Positions 38,478-52,073 of a DNA stretch of 64,000 bases are shown here, piece by piece. Position 1 is the first letter of the stretch; each line of letters opens with the position of its first letter. Position numbers and translations under genes: made by a program. This stretch comes from Sycobia sp. Sy_11 (Eukaryota; Arthropoda; Insecta; Hymenoptera; Epichrysomallidae): positions 1,369,501 through 1,433,500 of the forward strand of contig JACCIC010000005.1 of the NCBI GenBank assembly GCA_018907035.1, written 5' to 3'. The notes beneath the pieces are model-generated. The model saw nothing but the letters and a program-made list of their open reading frames with translations, did not search any database and had not been told where the DNA came from.

Positions 38478-41400
38478 TTAATTTATTGTATTAAATGAAG
38501 TCGAAAACTCAATTTTACGCCATTGTTCCTTGCAATATCTCACTTTACCACATTTTACTGCATTTCTAAAAAATAAAATATTATTACAATAAATAATTTT
38601 AGTTATTTTAAATAATTGTAGTCATTAGTTATCATAAAATATCATTTTGGAACAATATTGTTTTAAATAAATTATTTTTAAACCACTAAAATACTGAGAT
38701 TAAATTATAACAAACATAAAATAGTAACTCAATCCTCAGCAAATTATTGGATTATATGATCATGCACTATTATCATTTTTACGATTTATACATAAGTTGT
38801 TTATAATGCGACTAAACTAATTTCAAACTGGGTTTCTGTATTGTTGGCTAGCCATGTAATTCTTCTATATAACTTTAAATTAGATTATATATTTCAAAAT
38901 GTTCTTACTCTAGATTGGCACACCAGAAAGGTTCTCCTTCGGTACAAAGATTAGTCAAATATGTGTCCGAAACTATATGTAAATACATAATACTATAATA
39001 ATTTTTATTATATATATATATATATAATGATTTTTATTTGCTTTAGCGTGATTAAATTAAAATTTTTTACACTCACTTTCTCTTAGCAAACCTTTTTTTA
39101 CACAATATTTCGTTTTACCACATCTTCTTGCATTACTGAAAAAATTAAAATAACAAAATATGTTTATTCAAATATTTTGTAATAAAAAAAATTTAATTTC
39201 TGTTTGTTTCGAATGAAATTAAGATGGAAACATAGGATTATATACGAATTCAATTTTTTAAATGTCAATAATTGATAAATCATAAAAAGTAAATAAAAAA
39301 TGTCTCGATATTTCTCGACTACTCGATTAGGTAATCACTAAATCTTAGCGTTTTGTTGCGCTAGTTGATTCAGACTAAACAATAATGTTGATATAACTTT
39401 CAGTGTGTAGTTCCTTTATAAATTATTACATGAATAAAATAATTTCTAAGTACGTATATTAAAAAATCATTTACTATCTAAAAATTTATAATAATTGTGA
39501 ATAATTTGTACATTGTAGAATATATTTGTATAACAATTATTGTTAATTCAATGCGAAAATTTACTGAGATTTGGTTGTAATTTATGATCTAAAAGGTCAG
39601 AAATGGAAAAAGATTCTTACTCTCGATGAGCACACCAAAAAGACTCTCCTCCTGCACAATCTTTCGAATATTTTCTAGAACGGTCTAAAAATAGATAGAC
39701 ATTAATAAAAAAGGTGTAACATTTATAATTTATGATTTATATATCACTTAATAAACTTTTTCGCAGTATATACAATTTACATACTAGACTTCCTTCCGAA
39801 AGTGATTAAATTAAACTATGTGATCTACATGAGTAATTGTCTGGATAAATTATAAGCACAGTAAAGAATATTGATCATCGAGATAGTAGTATCGATACTA
39901 ATCTAAATAGAAATAGAAAAAAAGTAACGTCTCATTATGTACCTTTTAAGTTTATCTAGAAAGTCATTATGAAAACATAAGCAATATTTAAATTTATCAA
40001 AGTTAAAGATGATAAAGATCAGTTATGCGAACTGTACCTGTAATCTGTTTCGGTAGTAAACGTTTATGAAAAAGTATTTTCAGAGTAGTTTATGATAATA
40101 GTCACTACGATTGACTGATTCTACAAGATCTACGGTCTCGAAGTATAAATTCACTTGAGCTCACTTTCATTACGACTAAAATAATCGGACTATGTGTAGT
40201 ATTAAAAAAATATTAAAATGCAGCATGAAGAGTAAATATTAGAAAGTAGATAAGTAATTAGACTGCATGAAAAAAATCTTTCGCGTCATTCGAACTATAA
40301 CTTAATAGTGTGTGCATTTCATTTAACTTCTTACCTTGTTCAATAATCTACAATTCTATCTACTTACCATCTGCTAGAAACCCTCTTGACCTGCAGTATA
40401 TGAATTTACGGCATCTCTTTGCATTACTGAAAACATATAATAGTTTATTATTTTGCTAATATTATCAAATCACGTATAGCTAAAGTCCGCTAAGTAAATG
40501 ATCATGCCTTTCGACAATTATATTCTTCAAAGCTTGAATATTGATGAATATTGATCTTCCATATCAATTCAAACTTACTAGTTTGCAGGGAGCAAAGTAT
40601 ACGTTGACTGGCAAGGGAATCTTTTCTACTCAAAATTAACAAATAAAAATCTTATATTGAATATTATTTCTTACTTTCCAGAAATCTATATTATTGTGTA
40701 ATCAAAAGAAGCTATTGAAAAAGACCAGTTTCTGTTATTCAATACTTACACGACTACACGTAATGAGGAAAGTACATCATTTTTGCCTAGCTCTGTTAAA
40801 ACATTGCGAATTAATTTTGAAACCTAATAATATAATTCTTATGAAAAATGTATTTATTTCTTCATAGTAAACTGACGATGAAAAGTTTGTAATATTTACT
40901 TTCGTATAGGTTTCAAATTTTTTACAACCAAAGTTGACGCTATGCCAGCGGAATAGGCTGAGGTTGTATTTTAGGAGAATAGGCTCGATTTATACTTTAT
41001 GAATTCTACGTAGGCGTTCGAGGGGAAAGGAGATACAGTAGGTCAGAGTAAAATAGAACCTAACAGCGGCGGTGCATGTCGATTTGGAACTTATCGAGAG
41101 ATTTGCGCATAAGTGGCTGTTGGCAGTTGAGGCTGGGAGAGTCGTCCAAAGGAAGGTGTGGACGAGACCACGGCAGAGAGCTTCTGTTTCACGACTTACT
41201 CCTTGCAACGTTATATAGCTCGTGTAGGATCATGTCGAGCATTCTCAGGGGAGTCAGTATTACTGCCTATTCAGGGAGAACACTGAGACTCCTGGCATCC
41301 ACCATATAGCGGGATTTCCCGCAATGTTGTTGGTTTAGAGGTCCGGTAGAGTCACTGAACTGACAGTCATAATCTCCATCTCTCTTTTTGTATTGGTGAC

Positions 41401-44400
41401 GTTACTTCTTATGTATCTGTCAACGATTCCACGTGTAGTGTTATTGTCTCTTATATTATTATTATAAAAGTATTTGTATTGATGTGCATCGACAAATTTT
41501 TAGTAATATGCGATATGTCTATATGTGCTGTTTATATATGTGTTCAATTATAATACGTTACTTGATCTATTTAGGGCGAGTTCGTTAGATCCAGGTTCGA
41601 AAGCCGATAGAACTCCTCATAATATTTAAACTCCATAGATATTTCTATGGTTGTCAGGATTTCCTCTTTCGACACCGTAGTAAGGATATTCTCAGGACCA
41701 AAAACATAACAGAGAGAATCATCTATTCAAATCGACAGCATTGTTGGCGAGGTTGATGATCATTGGAGCCTCGACGTGCGAAGAAGTGACTACTGTCATT
41801 GAAGCCGTAGGTGTGGTTGTAGCTCCTGGTGCATCGGGCATATGCATTAGCGTTTTGCTAATTGGCTACGGAGAAATCAGACGTGTTAATGACCGGGTTC
41901 AGTAGAGCGATAAAACTACGCAATACCTTCACCGAATCTGCCGATGGGGACACCGATGAAGGAGGATCGTGATATGGTTCAGGAGGACGTTTTCTCGGAG
42001 AGGTACACATGGATAGGCGAAGACTGCATGCCACTATTCGGAACGGCTTAACCATCTTCTGTTGATCTTTTGGGCTATTCTAGCCACTGTACTGGTACCT
42101 GATACAGTCTATTGATCTTTCGCGGAACCTAATGTACGGCTATGTCTTTTGACGGAAGATTGTACGAGGGAAATAAGAAGTCACTCGGGGCCAGATTTGG
42201 TGAGTACGGTGGATGGTTTATCAATTCAAACTTCAAGTCCTGAATTTAAGTCATCGAAACTGCGTACGTATGCACTCGTGCATTATCCTGGAGAAAGAGG
42301 ACTTTTTTGTCTTCAAATGAGGACGATTTTCTTTGATTTTCTCATATAGCTGACTTAATAATGACGCATAATACCTTCCAGTAATCGCTTGTCTCTTTTC
42401 TAAATAGTCAATAAGGATAATATAATATAATATAATACCACGTGCATCCCAAAGCACAGTAGCCATAATCTTTCCAGTTGATTTCACCGTCTTTGCCTTC
42501 TTTGGAGCTCGTTTGTCTTTAATAATCCATCGTTTAGACTGTTCTTTCGTCTCGGGAATGTAGTGGTGTATCCATGTTTCCTCCACAGTGATTAATCTAT
42601 GTAGAAACTCATCTGGGTTGCGACGCATGCGCTCCAAAAGAGCCTTATAAGAGACCACGCTTGCGTTTGTTCTCAGCTGAGAGCAAACGCGGCACCCATC
42701 TCGTAGATATTTTTTTCATAGCCAACTTATCGTGCAAAATTGAAATGGCAGTACCTTTTGAACTAACCTTAACTATTTCGCTCAATTTTATTCTTCGGTC
42801 ACTTAACACCATATCTTGGATTTTATTGATCATTTCCGGGGTACACACGTCTATGGGACGTCGTGAACGATGTTCATCTTCTGTTGATGTACGGTCATAT
42901 TTAAATTCATCTATCCAATTGTAAACTGTTGCAAAACGGAGACAGATGTACCATGAACTGAACCCAACTCAGCTTTTATTTCTTTTGCTGTTCAGCCTTT
43001 TAAATAGAAATGTTTAATCACCGTTCTAAGCTCATTTTTTTCTATTTTGTTAAGCAAATAAAAGTTATTTACTTCAACTGCCGATGAAAACGACACCACT
43101 AGATGAATATGGCTGCAACTTTGATAGATACCTACTGAGAAATGATGCTTACTAGAAACAGACCGTTTGCGATGCTACGAGCGCTATCTCTTAGATTTTC
43201 TAAGGACTTATTGACCTCCCTTATATCTTATGGTTCATTTATTTTTCCTTCTGGCCCTTCTCTCTGGTCCTCTTCTCTCTTCGGTATCAGAGAGAGCAAG
43301 TTCCCATAGAATACGGGCAGCATTTCTCAACCCTTTCTCACGTCATAACCTTTCAGAAGTAGCTTCATAATCTGGTCTTAACATCTTAGCCGAGTCGTCA
43401 GATCCTAGCTCCCATTGTTCCACGTATCTGGAAATCTGTAATTTGTGTTAGGTATGTGGTACTTTTATGTACGGAAGCCTAAATAGTAGGCATTACGCTG
43501 GGCGTCTAGGTGTGCAGGAGTATTGCTGTCCATTCGAAGAAAGATTCACGATCATCATGCTGAAAATCACGGCATCCGCGGAAAATATAGAAGGAGTCCG
43601 CGCGATAGAGCGGGAAACCCTTCTTATCGTCCTTGCAAATACGGGCGATTCCTCAGAGTCGAGACCGTCTTCCCTTTTAGGGCGCATTATCTCGGCAGCG
43701 TATATCGTGACATTAGTACAGATACCCGACACTTAATTGTCTGTCGGAAATCATTGATAAACAGAATTTGAAAATGTTAATACGTAAATATCAGTTTCAA
43801 TACTCCCAAACTGGTCGATTCTAGTCATTTTAATTAGTGTCTAGTAATCTGGGTTTTTAAACTATTTGTTATTAAAAAGATTTTCTTACTTTGCAGAAGC
43901 ACACCAGAAGTTCTCTCCTTTTTCACAAATTCTTGAATACGTTGGCGTAATGTCTAATAAGTAACAAATAATAATAAACGTTTTATATTCTTTATAATGT
44001 GTTTGAAGACTTTATTGACTCACTTGTTAAATTGAAACCATTCATCTGGCAATATGTAATTTTACCACATTTTCTTGCATTTCTGAAAATAAATAGTTAA
44101 ACATATTTGGTTATATAAATATTTCGTAACAAAATATTTGCCGAAAGATTTTTATAATTGCTAAATGATAAAAAAAAAGCTTTCTCCCGTATTCTATAAT
44201 ATTATTGTAAAATATTATTTAATTTACATTTATTAGGAAATTATTTCATAATGACAAATCTTGTAAAATTATAATTATATAAAAGTATAATTCATATAAT
44301 ACACAAATAATTCATACATTATATTTTTAATAAAGTTGAGTAATTAAAAAATGTTCTTACAAAATAGATGCGCACCAGTACCATTCTCCTTGATTACAAA

Positions 44401-46474
44401 CTTTAGAATAACCTGTTACCGTACCTAACAACAAAAAAATAATACAACTATTATATATTCGTTGACTTTTTATTAACTATTCAATTTACTTACTTGCTTG
44501 AAGGTAACCCTTCGTCTGACAATATGTTACTTTACCACATTTTCTTGCATATCTGAAAAATAATACAAAATATCATTGATTTTGATAGTTTCTAATAGGT
44601 ACTCAATACAACTTGATTGTAATATTACAATTATTTTATAACAAAATAAATAATCAGTTATATTTAATATGAGTATATTGTAAAATCTAATAATATATTA
44701 TGTAAAATCTTTCTAAACTTTTCAATTATAAAAGAGTTTAGCAGCTTAAAAGTTTTCTTACGTTATAGAAGAGCACCAATATGACTCTCCTTGATTGCAT
44801 AAGTGGTGATAAGTTGATGGTTCGACTAAAAATAAATAGATAATTAATAGATTCGATGAATAAGTTTATAATTTACAGTTAGTAATATTGAAGACGTTAA
44901 GATCATATTATTTGACATTAGCTTGATATTTTTTATTGAAATGTTATATATCTTTTTCGATGATATATTGATTCTTATAACTTCAAATTCTACTGTATAG
45001 TTTCTTTGAACTCCTTATGTGTTCAGCATTATCCTCTCTGTTTTTAATGTGAGCGACGGATGCCCTTATTCACCAGACTCCCTTACTGACAGCTTTTCCT
45101 ATCGGGTGAACCATCAATCTCATTTTTTATTTCTTGACTCCTCTGTCTGGTACCTACCTACACTAATTTTAAAATGATCCTAGTAGATTTCGAACATCCT
45201 TCTATTTCCCATGACATGGGCTAGACATTCCAATTACTGGCAAACTATTCAATTATTTATAATACCAATAGTTTACAATCATATTTATTTGTATTCTATG
45301 ATATCTAGAACTATCAATAGTAATTACACTACAATTGCAAAAAAAGAAAATAACATTATTAACCAAACTATTTTTGTAGAGAATGAGAAAGTCAACAATT
45401 TTCTTACGTAGAACCATGAGATTGTACTTATAACATATTATTTTAAAATATCATATAGCATAACAATAGATCGTATCGAATTCATAAACTAAATTTTATA
45501 TATAAATAACTTCGGTCTCACAAATAAGACAAGTAACCATCTAGAATTAAAAAGTAAACTAAAAGATAATGATAATTCTTCAATATTACTGCTTTCCAAA
45601 GCAAATAACAATTTAACGTTGATATCGTTATCTACGTAACAACTTTAAATATAGTTAAATATAGTCATTATATTTTACCCTGCACCTTCTATAATACTAT
45701 AGTCCCACGCCAGATCTCATATATTTCATAATAGTACAAATCGACATCTTTTATCAATATTTTGTACATTTTTTTAACCATATAAGAATTTACTTCACTA
45801 GGCAGGATATTGCAACAACTTTCAAAAAAGTAAGAAAAAAAGCACAATAGTACAAAATTAGGCTAATGTCAAATAAGTTGTTAAAATGACCAATTAATTA
45901 TATTATTAATCAGTAATAGAACCAGTAATGTCATATTTCGTACTTAAAAAATAATTCATAAATTTTTAAAATTGTTATTTAATATTTTATTTACTTACTT
46001 CCAACAAATATGCCCATCGATTGACAAAATTTCATTTTTTTGCAAAGTTTTGCCATTCTGAAAATTTAAAAAAATCTACAAAATTATTATTTGTAATTAA
46101 GGCAAAAGTGAACATATATTCTTTATTTAGTTGTTTTAGAAAACTTTATGATGAAATGATTTTATTAAGTATTATATGAATGTTTAGTAAATATGTCTAA
46201 GGTACATCTATATTAAAAATTCTCTAATAATCTTTTAACATAAATTTTTGCGTTAATTCTGTATAATAACTTTACTCACTCTAAAGATGAGCACCAAACA
46301 GTTTCTCCCTGATCGCAATTTGTATAATTACATTGAGCTATTGAAGAAAACAAATATTACGTAATTAATATATTTGGTATGTTTGAAATGAAATTAGTCT
46401 TTTAAATTTTTTAAAATGTCTTCGTTACCAAATTTTACTATAATGCAGAGAAGAAAAAAACCTAAAACTTTCAT
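38478..46474 (-). CDS. Poly-SapA secreted protein, gene 4 (complete, 6 domains, 268 aa)
   Basis: Thirteen minus-strand exons: 46429-46474 (signal peptide), 46280-46337, 45999-46057, 44762-44825, 44494-44552, 44361-44424, 44024-44082, 43890-43953, 40368-40426, 39621-39684, 39077-39135, 38909-38972, and terminal 38478-38565 with TAA. They total 807 nt. The leader starts MKVLGFFLLC and its exon is 46 nt, because here the ordinary GTAACG donor keeps the frame, unlike the paralogs. Domains begin at Cys 23, 64, 105, 146, 187 and 228. Domain 3 keeps NQGEWYWCAS. The residue after the third cysteine is Lys in exon 45999-46057 and Arg in 40368-40426, not Gly. An extra Cys (QCNYTNC) precedes domain 1, as in gene 3. 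AATAAA at 38482-38487 lies just before the stop, so the 3' UTR is probably very short. Intron 40427-43889 holds a mariner. Confidence 0.84.
38482..38487 (-). terminator. Poly(A) signal candidate inside the gene 4 terminal exon
   Basis: AATAAA falls within the last codons, one base before the TAA stop. If used, the 3' UTR would be only some 10-30 bases. Gene 5 has the same arrangement. Confidence 0.45.
40930..42060. mobile_element. Unclassified transposon-like block
   Basis: Composition is G+C-richer than the intron around it, with a small minus open frame rich in Pro and Ser at 41858-42055 and short open frames on both strands at 40990-41309. The last reads like a retroelement gag or a spacer, but I cannot place it in a family. 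Ends are not defined. Confidence 0.3.
42100..43190 (-). mobile_element. Frameshifted mariner transposon
   Basis: Minus-strand transposase in pieces. An N-terminal helix-turn-helix part in broken frames starts at about 43055 (MSLERTVIKHFYLKG). A middle piece is at 42645-42848 (IQDMVLSDRRIKLSEI) and a long piece at 42251-42658 contains EETWIHHYIPETKEQS. The catalytic D of the usual DETW motif is E here. C-terminal sequence near 42200 is out of frame. It differs from the copies at 17.8 and 24.9 kb, so several mariner lineages have entered this locus. Confidence 0.85.
43250..43760 (+). other. Unknown block with overlapping open frames
   Basis: G+C-richer sequence, open in three frames at 43467-43771, the best reading GVRAIERETLLIVLANTGDS on plus. 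It might be a retroelement scrap. No family is assigned. Confidence 0.25.
44826..45998. other. Linker intron of gene 4
   Basis: A 1.17-kb phase-1 intron between domains 1 and 2; the paralogs have a shorter intron here (about 0.1-0.3 kb). A 66-codon plus open frame at 45211-45411 is unsupported. The smaller introns 38566-38908, 39136-39620 and 39685-40367 hold only A+T-rich sequence and a short AT run near 39010. Confidence 0.5.
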
Positions 46475-48337
46475 TTTAATCTTATTATCGTTGATACTAC
46501 TAATATAACTTAGCAGTACAACTCAACTCATTTTTTATTGTTTATGGAATATATGTTTTAATTATATGAATAAAATTTGAATAAATTAGTAAATGTATAT
46601 TTTGCGACAGGTGGTTTTAACGTGTTTGATGAGATAAACGCGAATCAACGATGTTATTTTGAATCATAAAGAGGTATATCCATATAATAGAGATCCAAAT
46701 TACTTGAGCGTAATCGACTATTTGAAACATTGACAAAGAAAAGAAAACAATTAAAACATCTGCATGAACGTCAATTTTACAATCTATATTTTCGTGTATG
46801 AAATAGAATCAAGAACCCCATTCTAATTACACGTACATTCACAGCAATTAGTTATTGTACATTTATATTTATTAAAGGACAAATAAATAAAGTACAACAT
46901 AGTATAAAATAATGAATCTAAATAATTATAAATATGAAATTCAGTAATTAACAAAAGCTGTAGAACAATAAGAATATTTGATTCTGGTATTTGAAGTTCT
47001 ATTTTAAATGACTCTATTGATAAGTGGTTCTATTAAATTTGGTAGTTTTGCTTCTGTAAAGTTCTCATAAGGCCTATGCCACCCTTGCAATTCAATGTCA
47101 TTTTCTCGTCTCATGTGTGTTCCGAGTATGTCGCTCCGTGATTATCATATTTCATTTTCATCGGATGATTACTACAGACAAGTATTATATTTTCCAATAG
47201 TTTATATGTGAGGACTAACGGTGAGCTTATTGAGTTAACAAATGAGCTTGACTTCATCTGTTGTGTCATAAATAAGATTCATTATACATATTATCATGCT
47301 TGCGTACAAATAATTGGACAGATAACCCAGGTCATGCGATGGGTACGTTGATGATTTCAATTTGATACCTATTATTGACCATAGTAAGTTGATGAATAAG
47401 AAGATTTAATAGAATGTAAAATTAAAATTTTGACAATGATTCCAACCGTACAATTCATTGATTAATTTCTATATTTTTAGTTGGCTATCTTGAAGTATAC
47501 TTCTGGTTTTTGTATTGAGTACTTTGAATTACGATATCTTTTTATAACATTTATAAATTTGGTTCGCAGGCATTGAAAAAATAAATATGCGGACATATAA
47601 AAATGCGGATCGGGATTTATTTTAATTGTTTTCTTCTTGATATGGTTGTAACACAAATTAAATTATCTGTTAAATTTACGAAATACGCCTTTCGTAAAAT
47701 ACGATTTCTTATGATTTATTATGGAGAGAAGATGGTAGCTTAGTTTCCGAACATGAGTTTCATATAGAAATCTAAAAGATGTTGTTTGAAGTACTGAGTG
47801 AGTCAGCAAATCTATTTACTAATATTATTTAATTAAATAAATATAAATAGTAAAAATAAAAATTCAAAGATTTTTTCATTGCTTTATATTATCAGATATG
47901 TTTGAAGTACTTTTAAATCGATATAAGTTTGATAAAAGATTTTTGTACTTTCCAAAATTAATCTTTATTATTAATTTAAAAATTAAAATTTCCAAAATTG
48001 TTAGCAGCCCCATTGGCATTATATTTATATTTGATAGACATTAAATTGTTACATTACCAAAAGATCATATTTTTGTACAAAAATCGTTTATTCCTTTTTA
48101 AAGAGTCATGTTCTGAAAAAAATATCTATTTCTGAAAAAGTAGCATTTTTTCCATGTGACTTTTCGGTAACTATATTCGCTAAGGTATATTTTAAAAAAT
48201 GTAACTTAAACAACCGCTTTCATAACCATTATTCTATTTAATATACGAAAAATTAATTATTAGAGTCTCTTTATAATATAATGTATTTTAAGAGATACAA
48301 AATACCATTAAGTACATTATACAATATATTAACTTCT
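46475..48337. other. Spacer between genes 4 and 5
   Basis: It contains the gene 4 upstream block (46523-46559). The rest is A+T-rich with no open frame or repeat that I recognise. Confidence 0.55.
46523..46559 (-). promoter_or_regulatory. Conserved upstream block, gene 4
   Basis: It lies about 50-85 bp upstream of the gene 4 ATG. The minus strand reads ACATATATTCCATAAACAAT followed by a T-poor A-rich run. The first half matches the gene 5 block closely; the second half is more diverged. Candidate core promoter. Confidence 0.37.
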
Positions 48338-48342
48338 TTATT
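48337..48342 (-). terminator. Poly(A) signal candidate overlapping the gene 5 stop
   Basis: AATAAA on the minus strand includes the TAA stop codon of gene 5 (CAA TAA A). Use would give a very short 3' UTR. Confidence 0.45.
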
Positions 48343-50659
48343 GAAATTCTGCCGATGAAATTCCCATTTGTCGGTATAGTTGCTTACAGTATTTTACTTT
48401 ACCACATTTATATGCATTTCTAAAAAAATAAAAATTTATTTGAATATATATTTATTTAATAGGTATATAAATATATATTAATAAATAATTTAATGAAGAG
48501 TTTAAACTGATTGGATATAATATTGAATGCTATAATAAAGGTTGTTATCTGTTTATTATTTTGCAAGTGGGTGTACCAGGAGTTTTAATTGAAATTTTTC
48601 GGTTTCACTGTTCAATGTCGCAATACGTATAGTAAATTGATAAAAGTATTGTAATATTCAATAATTTTAACAAGGCTAATGACAGATATCCATTCAAATG
48701 ATTATTTATTACATTTGTTTTCGAAATATCTTTTTATATTCAGCTTAGAAATATTTTTTTATATTCTCGTTGAAAGACAGAAATAATATGCCATTATATA
48801 TAACAACATTTTACTTTTTTTATTATGAACTAATTAACTCAGCAAATCTAGGGGAGGAAAGCTTTATGTGTGTTAATATTCAACTTACACATTAGTAACT
48901 TACTTTATTTTATACCACGAGAGCTAGAGAATTATGCTAAAGACTTAATTTTAAACTGCGAGAAGTATAAAAAATTTTTTAACGATTGGCTAAATCTTTT
49001 CGGTATTTTATGTGAATCTTTCAAACTAATCAAATTTGAATTCAATACAGCTAAACGTATAATAGTATAAGTAATAATAGTAATAAGTTATAATATACTT
49101 ACGTCATATTAGCGCACCAATAAGGTTCTCCTTGATTACAAATTCTGGGGTAAGTTGATTCTGAAGCTAAAAATAAATAATAAAAAAATAATCATAAGTT
49201 TGTGTACACGTAAAATTTAATTTAATGTTGAAATTACTCACGTTTTTCTATAAAGCCCCGGTCTTTACAATATTTATATTTACCACATTTTTTTGCTTTA
49301 CTAAAAATATATATGTATATATATTAAAACAAAATTATTTAATTACAACTGAATGAAATATATTACTTGCTGGAAACCGAGGATAATGATCTAATTGAAT
49401 TTTTATTCTAAAATTAAATGATTGTTCAAAAACATACTTTCAGATACTGAAACTATCTGCAAAACTGCATAATATATTTTATATCGTAATCATTATCATA
49501 ATAACCATAATTCAATTCAAGCTATATTTTCTCGTAGGCAAGTTACAAAAAGATTATTTATAGGCTTTCTATAAGGAAAATATTAAGAAATTCTTACTTT
49601 AATGACGAGCACCAATACGATTCTCCAAGATCACAAAGTTTTGGATACTTTGGCGCAGGCGCTAAAATTTAATGAGTAAAATTAAAAAAGAATTAAGCAT
49701 TTTGAAAATTTTTATTAGCTTTTCCATTATCTTACAGTCCCAAAAGAAGCCCAATGTTTGACAATATCTCAATTTACCACATTTCCCCGCATTTCTGAAA
49801 AATAAATATTAAAAAATTACTTGAGAATGCTTCTAAGAAACTATAAAAGTTAATTTTTTTCATTCGATCCTTTTATGATAGCAGTGTTAATAAAATAAAG
49901 CTACTTTTTAATTAAGATTTGTATCGAATCACTTCATTTTTATTTTTTGCTATAATTTTTTTTCAGATATATAATTTGAGCATGATCGCTCTGAACAGAT
50001 GAAAATCATTTTAAAACCAGCTGAATTTTCTTTTTTACAGTTCATTGTAAATGGAAATTGTACACGGTGTCTACAAATTGTATTTTTTCAATTACATAAG
50101 AACAAAAAAATAATAAAAATTTTAATTTTATTACAGTTTACTATATTTTAAACATTATTTACTTGTAATAGAAACATGAAACAATATAAAGAAGCTAGTG
50201 AAATAAAAACTGGCTTGCCTTCTACTAAAACACCAATACGACTCTCCCTGGTCACAAGCTTTCGTATAACTTGCTCTCGAAGCTATCGATAAATAAAATA
50301 AATAATTACATAAAAATTAGATAAACAATTTCAAATTTTTTGAAATTACTTAATTTACTTACTGTCTAGAAGAAAGCCGTGCGATTGACAATATGTCAGT
50401 TTACCACATCTTCTAGCATTTCTGAAACGTAAGAATCAATTGCCGTAAACATTAATATACAATTATCTATATATTTACAGCTCATACATCGAAATAACTG
50501 CCAGAGAATATATATTAATTTTCTCTTTACTGAAATCTATTGGTTATCAAGACTTCGACTGAGATGATAGGATACAGGCATATTAGCTCATAGACATACT
50601 GGCTCGCTCTATCTCCTCTAAAAGTGCGCTAGACGTATTGGTGCTCCTGTTCATTTTAA

Positions 50660-50700
<41 letters not shown>

Positions 50701-52073
50701 AGTATGTCTATTAACCTATTTATCGCATTCGTTACCCTCCAATTTAATATTTCTTAAAACAAAATTTATTCCTTTGTCTTTTTCTCTCAGAAGCCAGAAG
50801 AGGGAATGTCGATTCTTCCTCTCTTATACAATTATTTTACAATATCTGACTGAATTACTCTCAATTTTGATTGTTTTATAAAATTTAGCGTATACAAAGT
50901 TAAAAATTAATTACAATTATTCGTGTTTTTTCTGACCACTTCAGAATAATTCCATTATTTTTATAAAAATAAAATAATCTATTACATCACGTAATTTATT
51001 ATAAAATTTGGTTAACAAGCATAAATTTACATAATAATGTTATAGGAACAGTCAGATAAGGTATTCTATAAGCTCAAAACTAAATGCCTTTCTATAGCAA
51101 TTGGGTCAAAACTTGTAGTGAGCAATATCAAGACCGATGGCACTTTATAATACATAATAACTTCTAATTACCTCGAAATTTTAAGAATTTATACTTTCTA
51201 TATATGTTTTGCAATTAAATTATTTTTGAAAACAAATATCATTAGACAAAGCTAAGATAGAATAAAAGCTCAATAACATATTCTGAAAGTATTATCAGAA
51301 TTAATGTGGTCTATAAGAATTCTAAAAATTATTATTCGCATACATTTTATAAAATTCTGCACTTCATAAATAATATGTCTAATCGTTTTAACATTAAGAA
51401 AATTATGAAATTAAAAAATTAATTTTCTTACCCTGCGGTCGCACACCAGTACAGCTGTCCTTCGTTACATTGTTGAGGATAAGATACCAATTCTATAAAA
51501 AATAAATACGTAATGATAAAAGGTTTGTCGATTTTTTCATTTTCACTAATTAGCGTATTTACTTACCTCCTTCAAAGAAGCCGATTGATCGACAATGTTT
51601 AATTTTCCCGCATGCCCTTGCAATTCTAGTAATTTTAAAATCAACTAAATTTTTAAAAATTATTGGGGGAGAAGTTAATGTGTTTTTTTTTTTATTAGAA
51701 TCTTTGAAAAGATTTATTATCAAATGGTTCCATATAATATTTTTAGAATACTTAGGAAATATTTATAAGATAATATTAATTATTTATACTAAATTTGGAA
51801 ATTTTTTTTGAGCCTCATGAATTAGGAATATTTAGAAAAGTTCCTTTTAACCATTTTCTTAAACTTATTAACATGGCATATTTATGAGAAAAAAAATTCT
51901 TACTGTACACTAGAGCACCAAACTTCTTCTCCCTGATCGCAAGTTTTGGGTGCACCTTGAGCTATTAAAATAAATACGTAGTAATAAAGATTTATAACAT
52001 GTGTAAAATAAAATGATCTTTCTTACTAACTTGTTATAATTAAACAGGGAATAATGAAAGCTAAAACTTTCAT
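48338..52073 (-). CDS. Poly-SapA secreted protein, gene 5 (complete, 5 domains, 223 aa)
   Basis: Eleven minus-strand exons: 52031-52073 (signal peptide), 51904-51961, 51567-51625, 51432-51492, 50363-50421, 50219-50282, 49736-49794, 49598-49661, 49242-49300, 49103-49166, and terminal 48338-48419 with TAA. They total 672 nt. This is the most compact and most diverged member. It has five SapA-type domains (first Cys at 22, 62, 103, 144, 185), one fewer than genes 2-4. Exon 51432-51492 is one codon short. No domain has the QGEWYWCAS form found at position 3 in the other five genes, so that domain was probably lost or has diverged. The intron after exon 50219-50282 needs a GC donor (AG|GCAAGC). 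The AATAAA at 48337-48342 overlaps the stop codon. Introns 50422-51431 (GA microsatellite and an inverted repeat), 49795-50218 and 48420-49102 hold no gene. Confidence 0.84.
50603..50709. repeat. Inverted repeat enclosing a (GA)n microsatellite
   Basis: AGACATACTGG at 50603-50613 and CCAGTATGTCT at 50699-50709 are exact reverse complements. The GA tract is 50662-50698 and touches the right arm. It lies in an intron of gene 5. Confidence 0.75.

Larger units (their letters stand above)
40427..43889. other. 3.5-kb transposon-bearing intron of gene 4
   Basis: It splits domain 4 of gene 4. It holds a G+C-richer unknown block (40930-42060), a mariner copy (42100-43190) and another unclassified block (43250-43760). 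Flanking exons 43890-43953 and 40368-40426 are intact. Confidence 0.7.

Noticed and set aside
43467..43771. Three overlapping open frames as a gene
   Set aside because: Openness in several frames reflects composition; no family matched.
45211..45411. 66-codon plus open frame
   Set aside because: A+T-driven composition, no conserved motif, inside an intron of gene 4.
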